From contig NZ_RQJW01000003.1 in assembly GCF_004028635.1 (NCBI RefSeq), positions 1 through 64,000 on the forward strand: DNA of 64,000 nt, in the 5' to 3' direction. The stretch is from Streptomyces cyaneus. GTDB taxonomy: Bacteria; Actinomycetota; Actinomycetes; Streptomycetales; Streptomycetaceae. The position numbers and the translations under genes are program-made. This document shows positions 36,156 through 44,299 of this stretch, in pieces. How positions within the stretch are numbered: the first letter of the stretch is position 1; every line of letters starts with the position of its first letter. The notes under the pieces were generated by a model that searched no databases, had not been told where the DNA came from, and worked only from the letters and a program-made list of their open reading frames with translations.

Positions 36156-36485
36156 TCAGCGTCCGATGTGGTCGGACACGTCGCCCGGTCCGGCGGGCCG
36201 ACGCGAGTCGCCTCCCACCAGCAGGTCCCCGCCATCGGCGCGGCGCGGGGTCAGCGAGAGAGTCACCCTGTGCGTCCTGCCCCGTGACACTCCCGCCTCC
36301 GCGTCCCCGGAGACCACCCAGGCCTTGAATCCGGCCTTGGCCTTGGCGTCCGTGCGCAACTCCACGGCGAGTTCGAGCTCGATCGTCCCGACGTCGAACA
36401 CCACCTCCTGCCCGGCTCCGCGCGCGGCGGCGGCCAGCAGTTCGTCCCGCAACCCCGCGACCGCGTCGGCCAGTTCGATGTTCAC
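36156..36485 (-). CDS. Trypco2-family partner of the trypsin-STAND protein
   Basis: A 109-residue protein beginning with MNIELADAVAGLRDELLAAA, with the following VVFDVGTIELELAVELR and a THRVTLSLTPRR strand. This pattern is the trypsin-co-occurring domain 2 (trypco2), found next to trypsin-like effectors in conflict operons and thought to regulate them or link them to the trigger. GTG 36485 is preceded by GGAGG. The gene lies 19 bases upstream of the trypsin-STAND gene on the same strand. Confidence 0.82.
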   Translation of the reverse strand: MNIELADAVAGLRDELLAAAARGAGQEVVFDVGTIELELAVELRTDAKAKAGFKAWVVSGDAEAGVSRGRTHRVTLSLTPRRADGGDLLVGGDSRRPAGPGDVSDHIGR

Positions 36486-36719
36486 ACCCGTACCTCCGGT
36501 TTCTCGACCGAGCAACTGATCGGAACTATAAGGTCCTTGCGCGGAAACCGGCCCGTTCCCGCCATGGCCATGCCGACTGGCAGCGCGAGATCGACGCCGT
36601 CGAGACCGGAGCAGATTCCTGTCGGCTCGTGCGGGCCAAAGCCCGCGCCGGGCAGGCCGCCACGCTCTGATCTCGTGATCGCCGACCACCGGACGATCCA
36701 CTCTCACCGGTTGGCCGGC

Positions 36720-37559
36720 TCAGCGGAATATGTGGGAATTCTCCTGGGCCCACTGCCGGAACGGCCTTCCCGGGTGGCCGGTGACCTGTGAAACTGTGTC
36801 GCGCACTGCCAGCAGTTCGTCATTGACGTCTGCGCCTGTGACCTCGAGCACCGCGTCCGCGGAGTCCTCTCCGAAGACGGCGGCCATCTGAGTGCGGGCC
36901 TCCTGTCGGCCGATCTCGATGAAGGGGACATTCCGCCCGAGTGCTGCCGCGATGGCTTCGGCCTGCTGCCGGGCTGTCACCGGCTCCGGACCAGTCAGGG
37001 CATACGTCCGCCCTTGGTGGCCGGGTTCGGTCAGTGCCGCGCGCGCCACCGATGCGATGTCCGCGGGGTGGATCGTGGGCAGTGCGGTGTCTGCATACGG
37101 TGCGCGGACGGCCTCACCGTTGCGGATCGACGCCGCCCACATCGTGGTGTTCGAGGCGAACTGTGTCGGCCGCAGGATCGTCCAGTGCATGCCGCTGTCC
37201 TTGAGCAGCTGCTCGACTGTCAGGTTTTCGCGGGCGGGGGCCAGGTGCGGGTGGGTCTGGACGGTAATGGAGGACACGAGTACCACGTGGTCGACACCCG
37301 CCTGCCGGGCTGTTGCGAGGATGTCGGCGTCAGGGCCCATGCGCGACACGAGGAACAGCGAGCGCACCCCGTCCAGGGCGGGCTTCAACGACTCCGCGAC
37401 TGCGAAGTCGCCCTCGACGGCCTCGACCTCCTCGGGGAACGTCGCCCGTGAGGCGTCCCGGGTGAACCCTCTGAGCGGCCCCGCGCCGCATTCGTGCAAC
37501 TCCCTGAGCAGCGCACTGCCGATGTTTCCGGTGGCTCCGGTCACGAGGATCATGAACAT
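36720..37559 (-). CDS. NmrA-like NAD(P)-binding protein
   Basis: A 279-residue atypical short-chain dehydrogenase. The Rossmann motif GATGNIGSALLREL lies at the N-terminus. HVVLVSSI and LRPTQFASN follow, with HPADIASVARAAL near residue 165, as in NmrA/QorB-type proteins that act as redox sensors or quinone/azo reductases. The substrate is unknown. ATG 37559 follows GGGAGA closely, with ATG 37553 as a near-equivalent start. The HxlR regulator that often accompanies such genes is absent. The 257 bases upstream hold no gene. Confidence 0.85.
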   Translation of the reverse strand: MFMILVTGATGNIGSALLRELHECGAGPLRGFTRDASRATFPEEVEAVEGDFAVAESLKPALDGVRSLFLVSRMGPDADILATARQAGVDHVVLVSSITVQTHPHLAPARENLTVEQLLKDSGMHWTILRPTQFASNTTMWAASIRNGEAVRAPYADTALPTIHPADIASVARAALTEPGHQGRTYALTGPEPVTARQQAEAIAAALGRNVPFIEIGRQEARTQMAAVFGEDSADAVLEVTGADVNDELLAVRDTVSQVTGHPGRPFRQWAQENSHIFR

Positions 37560-37816
37560 GTTCTCCCGCCGTCAGGTGATCAGCTTCAGGGCACGCTAGG
37601 AGCTCAATCGCACTTCAGGTCAAGAAGACTCCTGGCCCTTCCCGCTGCCCCACACATGCGCAGCGCCCGGCGCAGCTGGCGGACGATCTGTCACTGCCGT
37701 TGCCGCCCGCCTGTGTGACATCGAAACTCGCCGGCATTCAGAGGCATGCAGATCTGTGCCGGCGTTCGAACTCATCGGCGAACGGCACTGGTTGAGAGCG
37801 ACGCGGCCAGCGGGTG

Positions 37817-38402
37817 TCAGGGGTGCATCAGGTTGATGCTGCGCCTGTGCTCCTGTGCGGGCTCGTCGAATGGGCCCTCGGCGTGGTCGTGCCGGACGTG
37901 GGCTGGGGGTTTCCGGTATTCCGGATCAGGCGCTGCTGCTTGCCCGGGCGGGTGTGCTGCCGGCCCCTGCACGAGTTCGGACAGCGTGTGCAGCGTGTGC
38001 GGGGCGGTGAGGGCTGCGGCCGCAGTCCATGCGTTCAGCGTGGTGTCGGGCTTGAACAGGCGGGCGGGAAGTCCACGTGCGCATCGTGTATCACGGCCGC
38101 CTGTGTGTGGTCAGGCGCGCTGGCATTTTTCGCCGCGGCCCGCGCTTGCCACCGGCGCGCTCGCCACCGCCGGGTGATCGCCGCCACGGCCCTGGCCGTG
38201 CCTGCCGTCGCCGACGGTGGCTGCTCGGCCGTCACCGACGTCTGCATCTGGGTCACCGGCGTCAGCCTGCGTCAGCGGGGGGAGCACCAACTCCCTGCGT
38301 CTCGGTCCGTTCGCAGTGGTGGGCGGGCGCCGTGTGCCGGACGCGGGGACAGGCCGTGCACGGCCCGGCCGTCGGCACCAGCAGTTGGTGGGCGGCTGTC
38401 AT
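37817..38402 (-). pseudogene. Decayed gene of unknown family with two frameshifts
   Basis: Minus-strand sequence keeps coding character across three frames. It starts at ATG 38402 behind CGGAGAA with MTAAHQLLVPTAGPCTACPR, then TQMQTSVTAEQPPSATAGTA and TRRWRARRWQARAAAKNASA, then GLPARLFKPDTTLNAWTAAA to the stop at 37817. Reassembled it would be about 190 residues with a CxxC near the start. The family is not recognised. The two frame changes suggest a dead gene, or errors in the sequence. Confidence 0.5.
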
Positions 38403-38499
38403 GGAGTTCTCCGAGAGCGACGTCGTGTACATCCGGGGCGGCGAGAAGATCGCCGGCGTGTCGGACTGCTGACCGTCTTCACCCCCCACACACAGAGTT

Positions 38500-38534
38500 G
38501 CGGCGGGTCGCCGTAAGGGCCGGTGACCCGCCGC
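38500..38534. terminator. Hairpin terminator of the 38544 gene
   Basis: GCGGCGGGTC pairs perfectly with GACCCGCCGC around a 15-base loop, just past the minus-strand stop at 38544. Confidence 0.65.
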
Positions 38535-38543
38535 AGCCCGTGC

Positions 38544-38993
38544 TCAGAACCAGGCGGTCCAGGCCAGGTCGTGGCCGTCGCAGGAGAGGAGGGCTCGCGA
38601 CACACGGCCGTTGAGGTTGTTGCCCAGCTTCGTGTAGGCGTAGTTGATGCCTGCGTCGACGGTCTCGGAGACCCAGCCGTCGTTGCGGCTGGCGCCGTCG
38701 TTGGAACGCTGCAGCACGGCCGCGCAGTTCTCCCGGGAGTTCTCGATCCGGGCGAACGAGCCGCACTTGTCGGAGTAGAAGTACTTCAGGGCCATGTTCC
38801 CGGCGTACTGGGTGGGTCCGACCTGCCGGAACGTGCCCGTGCAGTAGTTCGTGGTGGGGTACTGCCCTTCCATCCCGTAGGCCCCGTAGTTGCCGCCCGA
38901 GAACGAGGCGGCGTGGGCGGAGGTCGGCAGGAGTGCCATCACCGCGGCGGCGCTCCCGGCGGCCAGCAGTGTCCTGAGCGATCGGCGGCTCAT
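38544..38993 (-). CDS. Secreted four-cysteine protein of unknown function
   Basis: A 149-residue protein with a clear Sec signal peptide (RSLRTLLAAGSAAAVMALLP, cleavage after AHA). The mature part of about 120 residues is rich in Tyr, Gly and Asn, with cysteines in NYCTG, DKCGS, ENCAA and LSCDG, probably two disulfides. It is extracellular; no catalytic motif was recognised. AAAGAGGG precedes the ATG at 38993. A hairpin at 38500-38534 follows. Confidence 0.75.
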   Translation of the reverse strand: MSRRSLRTLLAAGSAAAVMALLPTSAHAASFSGGNYGAYGMEGQYPTTNYCTGTFRQVGPTQYAGNMALKYFYSDKCGSFARIENSRENCAAVLQRSNDGASRNDGWVSETVDAGINYAYTKLGNNLNGRVSRALLSCDGHDLAWTAWF

Positions 38994-39088
38994 GAGCCCT
39001 CTTTCGTGTGTCGGCGAGTGTGGTGGGCGTGCGCGGGCGGCCGGCAGTGCGGCCGGTCCTCGCTCGCCGTTGGTGACCGTACGGTCGG

Positions 39089-39451
39089 TCACCCGGCCCG
39101 CGACACCTGACATGTATCAGGGTCCGGCACCTGGATGTCCTCGCATGTCCCGGTGAGTACGGACGGGCTCTCTTCGTGGGTGTGGTCGGCCGGGCGGTGC
39201 AGACGGGCCTGCCCCGCAGCGGCCATGGCCTTCAGCTCCATAGGCAGCCGCTCGGCTGTGTCGTTGCCTTCGCCGCGTGCGGCCTCGGCGAAGACCTTGG
39301 CCGGATCGTGGGCGGCGGTCCCGTCGTCCTGGGGCTCCTTCTGTCCCGCATCCGAGGCCGCACCTCGACCCGGCCGACCCGGCTGCCCGCCCGCAGGAGC
39401 AACTCCTGCGGCTCGGCCGTCCACGGCCTTCGTAGCGAGGTCCGCCGTCAC
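39089..39451 (-). CDS. Doubtful ORF upstream of the secreted protein
   Basis: A 120-residue frame with mostly GC-rich third positions, GTG start at 39451 and segments such as DPAKVFAEAARGEGNDTAER and LPMELKAMAAAGQARLHRPA. No ribosome binding site, domain or signal peptide is seen. It could be the C-terminus of a lost gene. The rest of 38994-39582 holds nothing else supported. Confidence 0.3.
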   Translation of the reverse strand: MTADLATKAVDGRAAGVAPAGGQPGRPGRGAASDAGQKEPQDDGTAAHDPAKVFAEAARGEGNDTAERLPMELKAMAAAGQARLHRPADHTHEESPSVLTGTCEDIQVPDPDTCQVSRAG

Positions 39452-39582
39452 GAGCCGGCCGTGTGCGGCCTCGCCCGCCGGACCGACCGGCTTGCTGGAA
39501 CCGGATCCTGATGATCCGTCAGCCCGCAGAGCTCGAGACTACCCCTTTTGACCAGCGGGATTGGTGGAGTGCTGCTGCGGTG

Positions 39583-40158
39583 TCAGCAGGGCCTGACGTA
39601 CCAGACGGGGGTCCAGTCATAGCTCGGGTTGCCATAGGGGGCGCCGGGCGTGACATGGATGACCGTACGGCTCTGGTTCTTGAGCAGTGCCTGCGTGCCA
39701 CGGGTCTGGAGGTTGTAGTAGGAGCCCTCGCCGGTCCAGTCCTGCAGCGCGTAGTCCTGGCAGTAGTACAGGGCAAGTCGGTCGCCCATGCCCAGTTGCT
39801 GGCGGTACATGCAGAAGTACTCGTTGTCGCACTCCCACTGTGCCGCGGCACGGCTTTTGGCCGGCGTGCTCAGCTCACGCACGTACTTCTCGCCGGGAAC
39901 GGTGACCGTCAGCGTGGCACCGTCGGCCAGGGCGATCTCATTCGCCGCGATCTGCCGTCCGTCGTGGCGGGCAAGGTAGCGGTCCACCTTCGCCTGGAGG
40001 GCCTTGGCGTCGTCTCGGCTGAGGCCGGCAGCGCGGGCCTGTTCGCCGAAGGCCGACTGGGTGTGGGTTGTCTGCGCGGAAGCCGGTCCCGCCAAGCTCA
40101 CGGACAACACAGCCACGGCTGCAGCTGCGAGGGATGCGTAGCGCTTCAATATGGACAT
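39583..40158 (-). CDS. Secreted peptidase inhibitor, I36-like (copy 1)
   Basis: A 191-residue secreted protein. The signal peptide is LKRYASLAAAAVAVLSVSLA with cleavage after PASA. A helical prodomain-like region follows (DDAKALQAKVDRYLARHDGR). The C-terminal domain of about 90 residues has four cysteines (WECDNEYFCMYRQQ, YYCQDYAL, VRPC) and aromatic repeats, as in the I36 (SMPI-like, crystallin-fold) metalloprotease-inhibitor family. AGGAAAGGA precedes the ATG at 40158. A paralogue with the same prodomain pattern lies at 54326. It may restrain secreted proteases, such as the one at 16213 or foreign ones. Confidence 0.75.
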   Translation of the reverse strand: MSILKRYASLAAAAVAVLSVSLAGPASAQTTHTQSAFGEQARAAGLSRDDAKALQAKVDRYLARHDGRQIAANEIALADGATLTVTVPGEKYVRELSTPAKSRAAAQWECDNEYFCMYRQQLGMGDRLALYYCQDYALQDWTGEGSYYNLQTRGTQALLKNQSRTVIHVTPGAPYGNPSYDWTPVWYVRPC

Positions 40159-40466
40159 GCCATTCCTTTCCTGACGAAGCATGAGGCAACTTGAGAACTG
40201 GTCGGTCCGGGCGCTGGGCCGGCCCCCGGGCGGCGTGGCCATGAGCGCCTGCACGAGCAGGACTGTGGAGAGGCCGGGTCGAGATATGCCCGGCCTCCTC
40301 CCCCCTTTCCGAGTGGAGTTTGCTGCCCCATGCTTCCTGAGGCCGACGCAATACCTGAGCAGCAACGGACAGGGGGAACACCGGTGGTCACCCGGCATGC
40401 CAGCCCGCCGGTGAGCGGTGGGCTCACACGCCGACGCGCAGCAGCACGTAGGGGAACGTACTCGGC

Positions 40467-40516
40467 CTGCCCTGCCGTGTCTTCCTGACATCTGTCAGGA
40501 AGACACGGCAGGGCAG
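40467..40516. terminator. Perfect 24-bp inverted repeat
   Basis: Both arms are 24 bases (CTGCCCTGCCGTGTCTTCCT plus GACA and its exact complement) around a 2-base centre. Such a long, perfect palindrome could act as a bidirectional terminator, or as a remnant site of a mobile element or protein-binding site. No gene lies within 300 bases on either side: 40159-40466 and 40517-40963 are otherwise empty by my reading. Confidence 0.55.
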
Positions 40517-40963
40517 CCGGCGGACCACGCACCGGCGTTGACTGCAGGGCGCACTGGCTGCCTGCAGCCGGCTCCGGCCTCCCCCTGCTGCAGGCCCGGA
40601 CCGCAGCCGCGAGAGCGGCCGGGCAGCCTCGACGCCAGACTCACCGCCCGAGATGAGGCTGTTTGCATCTGGGGCTGACCGAACCATCTGTTGCCGCCGC
40701 CGGCCTGCACGCTCCCGCCCGGCGGGCATCCGCCGAAGCGGCCCCGCCTCGAAACCGTGAGCGATTTATGAGACCCGGGGTCTTGCAGCCTTTCGGGGCT
40801 GATCTGGGCCGTGGGCGGATAGTGACAGCGGGGTCTGGCAACACCCGCCTGGCATCGGTACGCACGAACGGTTCCCCGTGCGGATGTTCGGTGGTGGAGC
40901 TCGGAAGTGCACGGCACCCGACCCTGGGGTGCCGGTAAGAACCGTGTCACCGATCCTGCTGGC

Positions 40964-41104
40964 TTATTGCGCGGTGGCCTCGACGGTGTCCTCCGACTTG
41001 CGGTTCAGCTTCGACTTGAGTTCGTTGAACCTCTTCCTGACGTGCGGCGTAGCCTTCGCGGCAACGATGCCCGCCGCGCCTACGGCTGCGACCACCTTGA
41101 TCAC
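40964..41104 (-). CDS. Possible small membrane-associated protein
   Basis: A short minus-strand frame from GTG 41104 encodes 46 residues: a hydrophobic start (VIKVVAAVGAAGIVAAKATP) and a basic tail (RKRFNELKSKLNRKSED). It reads like a single-helix small protein or the end of a longer lost one. The ribosome binding site is weak, so the start is uncertain. Confidence 0.4.
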   Translation of the reverse strand: MIKVVAAVGAAGIVAAKATPHVRKRFNELKSKLNRKSEDTVEATAQ

Positions 41105-41308
41105 GTTCTCAAGACGCGCTGCGGAAACTCGGCGTCCCGGCCGAGAAGGGCCGCACCTCGGCCATCCGCCGGCTCGTCCGGTCGCGAGTAGCAGCGGTAC
41201 AGCGGCTGACGGTGAGATTGATCTTGTCAGCTAGCACAGCGATCGGCGGTCGTGGGGCAGTTCGGGCAAGCCCGCTGAACGGGCTCGTGGCGTGGCTGCG
41301 GTGACCGC

Positions 41309-41400
41309 GTGCCGGTGGAATTCCTGACTGACGAGCAGGCCGTTATCTGGACCTCTCGCGTTCTTTTGCCGTGCCGAGCTGGGGCTCTTTGTCCCTGACA
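41309..41400 (+). pseudogene. Possible Tn3-family TnpA start relic
   Basis: GTG 41309 begins MPVEFLTDEQA, the usual opening of Streptomyces Tn3-family (Tn4811-like) transposases. The match breaks after a dozen residues and a stop follows at 41400. The evidence is short, so this is tentative. Confidence 0.3.
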
Positions 41401-41429
41401 GCGTCAGCGACATGCCGTTTCAACCCCGG

Positions 41430-41576
41430 ACCGCCGTATCGACGTGGCGTTCGCGAGGCCGGGCGACGAGGTCCTCGGCTGCGGCATCCCCACCGACCTC
41501 CCGGAGGCAAACCTCAGGGCCGCCGGCGACCATCTGCCGGTGCCGGCGGCCCTGCGGGTATCGGCCGCGGGATAGC
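41430..41576 (+). pseudogene. C-terminal fragment of an unknown protein
   Basis: Plus-strand reading DRRIDVAFARPGDEVLGCGI, PTDLPEANLRAAGDHLPVPA, then a stop at 41576, has good codon character but no start. It is probably the remaining end of a deleted gene, converging on the sigma/anti-sigma operon. Confidence 0.35.
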
Positions 41577-41582
41577 GGCGGC

Positions 41583-42554
41583 CTACGGGCGCTGCTTCAC
41601 CCGGTCGACGATCCCCCACTCCACTACGTGCGACAGCTGGATGTACTTCTTCTTCCCGGAAGCCGAGATCCGCTCGTCGCGGAAGCCCAGGAATTCATAC
41701 GACGCCGGGTCGAAGATCAGGTACTTGCCTTCGTAGGACCCGCGCTCGGTATGGGCGATGCCCACCCCGGTCCGCCCGGCGGAGTCCTTCACTCCCGGGA
41801 TCGTCTTGACGCCGGGCACAAGGGCCAGCGCCTCGTACGCCGCGGGGCGCAGTCCCTGGGGCAGCACCAGGTTCTTCAGGAGCTCGCCGAGCAGCCAGTA
41901 GGCCTCGAACCGCTCGAGCTTGTCGAGATCGCTGATCGACCGGTCGTCGGCGCGGGAGCCGAGGGAGATGATGGCCGAGATGAGCTTCTCCGGGTCTTGG
42001 GGCAGTTTCTTCAGCTCGCTCCACTTCCGGGGTGGCCACACCCCGCCGCCCTTCCCCGCGGGCTCCTCCCACATCTCGCGGCCCAGTTCCATGGACAAGG
42101 AGGGCTTGGAGACGTCCACCGAGTCCCACATCTCATCGGTGTAGGTCTTGACCTTGCCGGTCTTCTGCTCCGTCTCCTTGATGATCCGCTTCGAGTAGAT
42201 GAACTGGTCGTCGCGCGGCGCCAACGGCTCCTTCTCCTGCTCGCGCTCCCACGCCGCCGCCCCGTTCAGCACCGTCGCGGCGGCGTTCTCCACCCGCGGG
42301 GTGCTCGTGCCCGGTGCGCCGTCCTCGCCGGAGCCGTCCGTGCCGATCAGCACCGCCGTCCCCGTAACCGCCGTGGCGACCACCGCGGCCGCCGCGAGGC
42401 GCAGTGCATGGCGGCGACTGGGGCCGGTGCCGGTGCGCTGGTCCGCGTGGGCCATCGCGTTGAGCAGCTGGTGCCGGGCCCGGTCCCGGGCCGGACCGGT
42501 GAACGGGGCCGCGTCCGCGTCCCACTCCCTCAAGAGTTCGAGTTCGTCATTCAT
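41583..42554 (-). CDS. CU044_5270-family membrane protein, probable anti-sigma partner
   Basis: A 323-residue protein. The N-terminal cytoplasmic part (NDELELLREWDADAAPFTGP) is followed by one transmembrane helix near residues 52-72 (ALRLAAAAVVATAVTGTAVL) and an extracytoplasmic domain of about 240 residues with SYEGKYLIFDPASYEFLGFR. This is the layout of CU044_5270 proteins, which are encoded after ECF-like sigma factors and are thought to control them at the membrane. The ATG at 42554 overlaps the sigma-factor stop by 8 bases, indicating coupled translation. Confidence 0.82.
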   Translation of the reverse strand: MNDELELLREWDADAAPFTGPARDRARHQLLNAMAHADQRTGTGPSRRHALRLAAAAVVATAVTGTAVLIGTDGSGEDGAPGTSTPRVENAAATVLNGAAAWEREQEKEPLAPRDDQFIYSKRIIKETEQKTGKVKTYTDEMWDSVDVSKPSLSMELGREMWEEPAGKGGGVWPPRKWSELKKLPQDPEKLISAIISLGSRADDRSISDLDKLERFEAYWLLGELLKNLVLPQGLRPAAYEALALVPGVKTIPGVKDSAGRTGVGIAHTERGSYEGKYLIFDPASYEFLGFRDERISASGKKKYIQLSHVVEWGIVDRVKQRP

Positions 42555-43179
42555 GGTCGGATACCTCTCGCAGTGCCGTCGGATCGGATCCGCCCAATGC
42601 TTCGCGCAGCTTGCTGCGAGCCCGGTGCAGCCGTGATCTGACCGTGCCCACGGGGATACCGAGGGCCTGGGCCGCCTCCCCGTAGCCGAGATCACCCCAG
42701 GCCACCAGCAGCAACACGTCCCGGCGCCGAGCGGGCAACGCGGCCAGCGCCGCCGCCAGCTCGCGGCGTACGGCCCGCGCCACCACCCGGTCCGCGGCCC
42801 GGTCGGCCAGCGGCTCGTCGTGGTCAGCGAGGGCCGGGACCCGGGCCATGGCCTTGAACCGGCGGGCCTCAGCCCGCCGATGCCGGCCGACCAAGTTGGT
42901 CGCTATGCCAAACAGCCAGGGCCGGGCGTCGGCGCCCGCGCCGCGGGCCGGGTCGTAGCGATGCCGCTGCTGGAATGCGGTGGTGAAGGTCTCCGCCACG
43001 ACGTCATCGGCGACCTCGCCGCCGAGGCGGCGGGCCGCATAGCGGTGCACGGCGTCGGCGTGCCGGTCGAAGAGCGCGGCGAACACCTCGGGCTCATCCC
43101 GGGACCGCGCGATCACTGAGGCGTCGCTCTCCGCATCGGCACGCGCGGTGCCGATGCCGACGCCTGGTCCGACGGTCAT
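42547..43179 (-). CDS. ECF-type RNA polymerase sigma factor
   Basis: A 210-residue sigma70-family protein. Region 2 (FAALFDRHADAVHRYAARRL, then DARPWLFGIATNLVGRHRR) occupies about residues 30-105. Region 4 (LPARRRDVLLLVAWGDLGYG, then GIPVGTVRSRLHRARSKLRE) is at about 140-200. AGGAG lies 5 bases before ATG 43179. It forms a two-gene unit with the overlapping CU044_5270 gene, probably an autoregulated cell-envelope stress switch. Target promoters cannot be named from the window. Confidence 0.9.
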   Translation of the reverse strand: MTVGPGVGIGTARADAESDASVIARSRDEPEVFAALFDRHADAVHRYAARRLGGEVADDVVAETFTTAFQQRHRYDPARGAGADARPWLFGIATNLVGRHRRAEARRFKAMARVPALADHDEPLADRAADRVVARAVRRELAAALAALPARRRDVLLLVAWGDLGYGEAAQALGIPVGTVRSRLHRARSKLREALGGSDPTALREVSDHE

Positions 43180-43202
43180 CGGGGCTCCTCTCGTCCAAGG
43201 GA

Positions 43203-43531
43203 CGATGCTCGAATACTTGGGCTTTCACCTGTCCTTCGCCCATCGCGCCGAAGCGGTTCCCTCAGACCCCCTCGGCGACACCGTGGTCTGCGGCCACACC
43301 CACATGCCGTTCGTCCGCCTCGCCCACGGCCGGCTCGTGATCAACCCCGGCAGCATCGGCATGCCCAACGGACGGACCGGCGCGCACTGGGCCCGGCTGG
43401 GCCCGGGCGTCGAACTCCGCACCACGCACTTCGATATCGAGGCCGCAGCCACCCAACTCGACCAGGACTCGTCCTATCCCGACATTGCGTTCTCTGGGTT
43501 TTGTGTGGGTGGTGGTGAGAGTGGGTGGTAA
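43203..43531 (+). pseudogene. C-terminal fragment of a metallophosphoesterase
   Basis: Plus-strand DTVVCGHTHMPFVRLAHGRL and VINPGSIGMPNGRTGAHWAR are the C-terminal metal-binding GHTH block and NPGS block of YfcE-like calcineurin-type phosphodiesterases. The N-terminal half with the first metal ligands is missing, and the last 15 residues look frame-drifted. It is a truncated gene facing away from the sigma factor. Confidence 0.75.
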
Positions 43532-43592
43532 TGTTCTGGGGTGGGGTGTTACGGGGCTGGTCGGCGGTTGTTTGTGGGTGGGTGGGCCGCTG

Positions 43593-43883
43593 TCATGAGG
43601 TGAGAGATTGATGGGCGGAACCACCGTCGTGGGGCTTTGTGTCATGGCGGTGATGCTGTCTCGGGTTCGTGAGTTCTGATGCGGTGAAGTGGGCCGGGTC
43701 AGGTGTGATCGTGGGGTGGATCAGTACTGTCGCCTCCCTCGACCATGGCGGGTCAGCGCATGGACGCCTGCAGAGGTCGGCCCCGGTTGGCTGCCCCTCG
43801 TGGTGCCCCTCGCAGTGCTTCGGCTGGCACAGCTCCCTGCGGCGGCGGGCTTCCTTGAGGAAGGCGAGCGCGGTCTCGGTCAC
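43593..43883 (-). CDS. Small cysteine/histidine-rich protein downstream of a conserved element
   Basis: A 96-residue protein beginning TETALAFLKEARRRRELCQP, with C-x4-C and further Cys/His in KHCEGHHEG and LCRRPCADPPWS that could bind a metal. Family not recognised. GTG 43883 has no clear ribosome binding site. A 42-base element shared with the region upstream of the second DUF4241 gene lies 49 bases upstream and may be its promoter or operator. Confidence 0.5.
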   Translation of the reverse strand: MTETALAFLKEARRRRELCQPKHCEGHHEGQPTGADLCRRPCADPPWSREATVLIHPTITPDPAHFTASELTNPRQHHRHDTKPHDGGSAHQSLTS

Positions 43884-43931
43884 GGTCAGCGTGGGGTCAG
43901 CAGGGCGACCGCCTGGCCAGCCACCCGGGCG

Positions 43932-43973
43932 TACCGACGAAATGGGGCTGTGTGGGTGACGAAACGCAGTCCG
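43932..43973 (-). promoter_or_regulatory. Conserved 42-base element, copy 1
   Basis: Two conserved blocks, TACCGACGAAATGGG and GGTGACGAAAC-CAGTC, flank a divergent 8-base spacer. The same element is at 47727-47767 in the same orientation. Conserved blocks around a variable spacer fit a promoter or operator with tandem CGACGAAA/TGACGAAA half-sites. Confidence 0.55.
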
Positions 43974-43989
43974 TCGTCGGCCGGGCGAT

Positions 43990-44200
43990 TGAGGTTTTCT
44001 CAGCGGTGATCACCTTCAGATTCCGTTGAGAACGCATGCAGTGCGGGCGAGGCCGCCGCTGGGCTGAGCGCGACGTGCGGGGTGGGTCATCGCTGCGTGA
44101 GCTCGGCGGCAGTCGCTCGCCGAGAGCCCGCACGCGCCGGACAGCGGGGCGGAGGATCAACCGTGCGATGGCGGAGCTGTCCCCGAACGCGCGTCCGGAG
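43990..44200 (-). pseudogene. Inverted relic of an IS5-like transposase 3' end
   Basis: At 43990 the sequence TGAGGTTTTCTCA plus GATCAC matches, inverted, the right end of the IS at 46055. Minus-strand fragments before it (RVRALGER, TAAELTQR, VALSP, CVLNGI and a stop) match the transposase C-terminus (DLRALGER, TAAELKERW, IPLSP, HVLNNHWK). It is a frame-broken terminal piece of a related IS in opposite orientation. Confidence 0.6.
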
Positions 44201-44299
44201 TTGGATTTCGAGAGTCGTGCGAGCTGCCGGTGGCCACCGAATGGGTGGCGAGTCCGGCAGCGTAGTGCGCCAGTCCGCCTCCGTGTATCGTCCGGATTC

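Noticed and set aside
23320..40516. Hairpins considered as CRISPR repeats
   Set aside because: They are isolated palindromes at gene ends, without regular spacing or repeated units and without cas genes.
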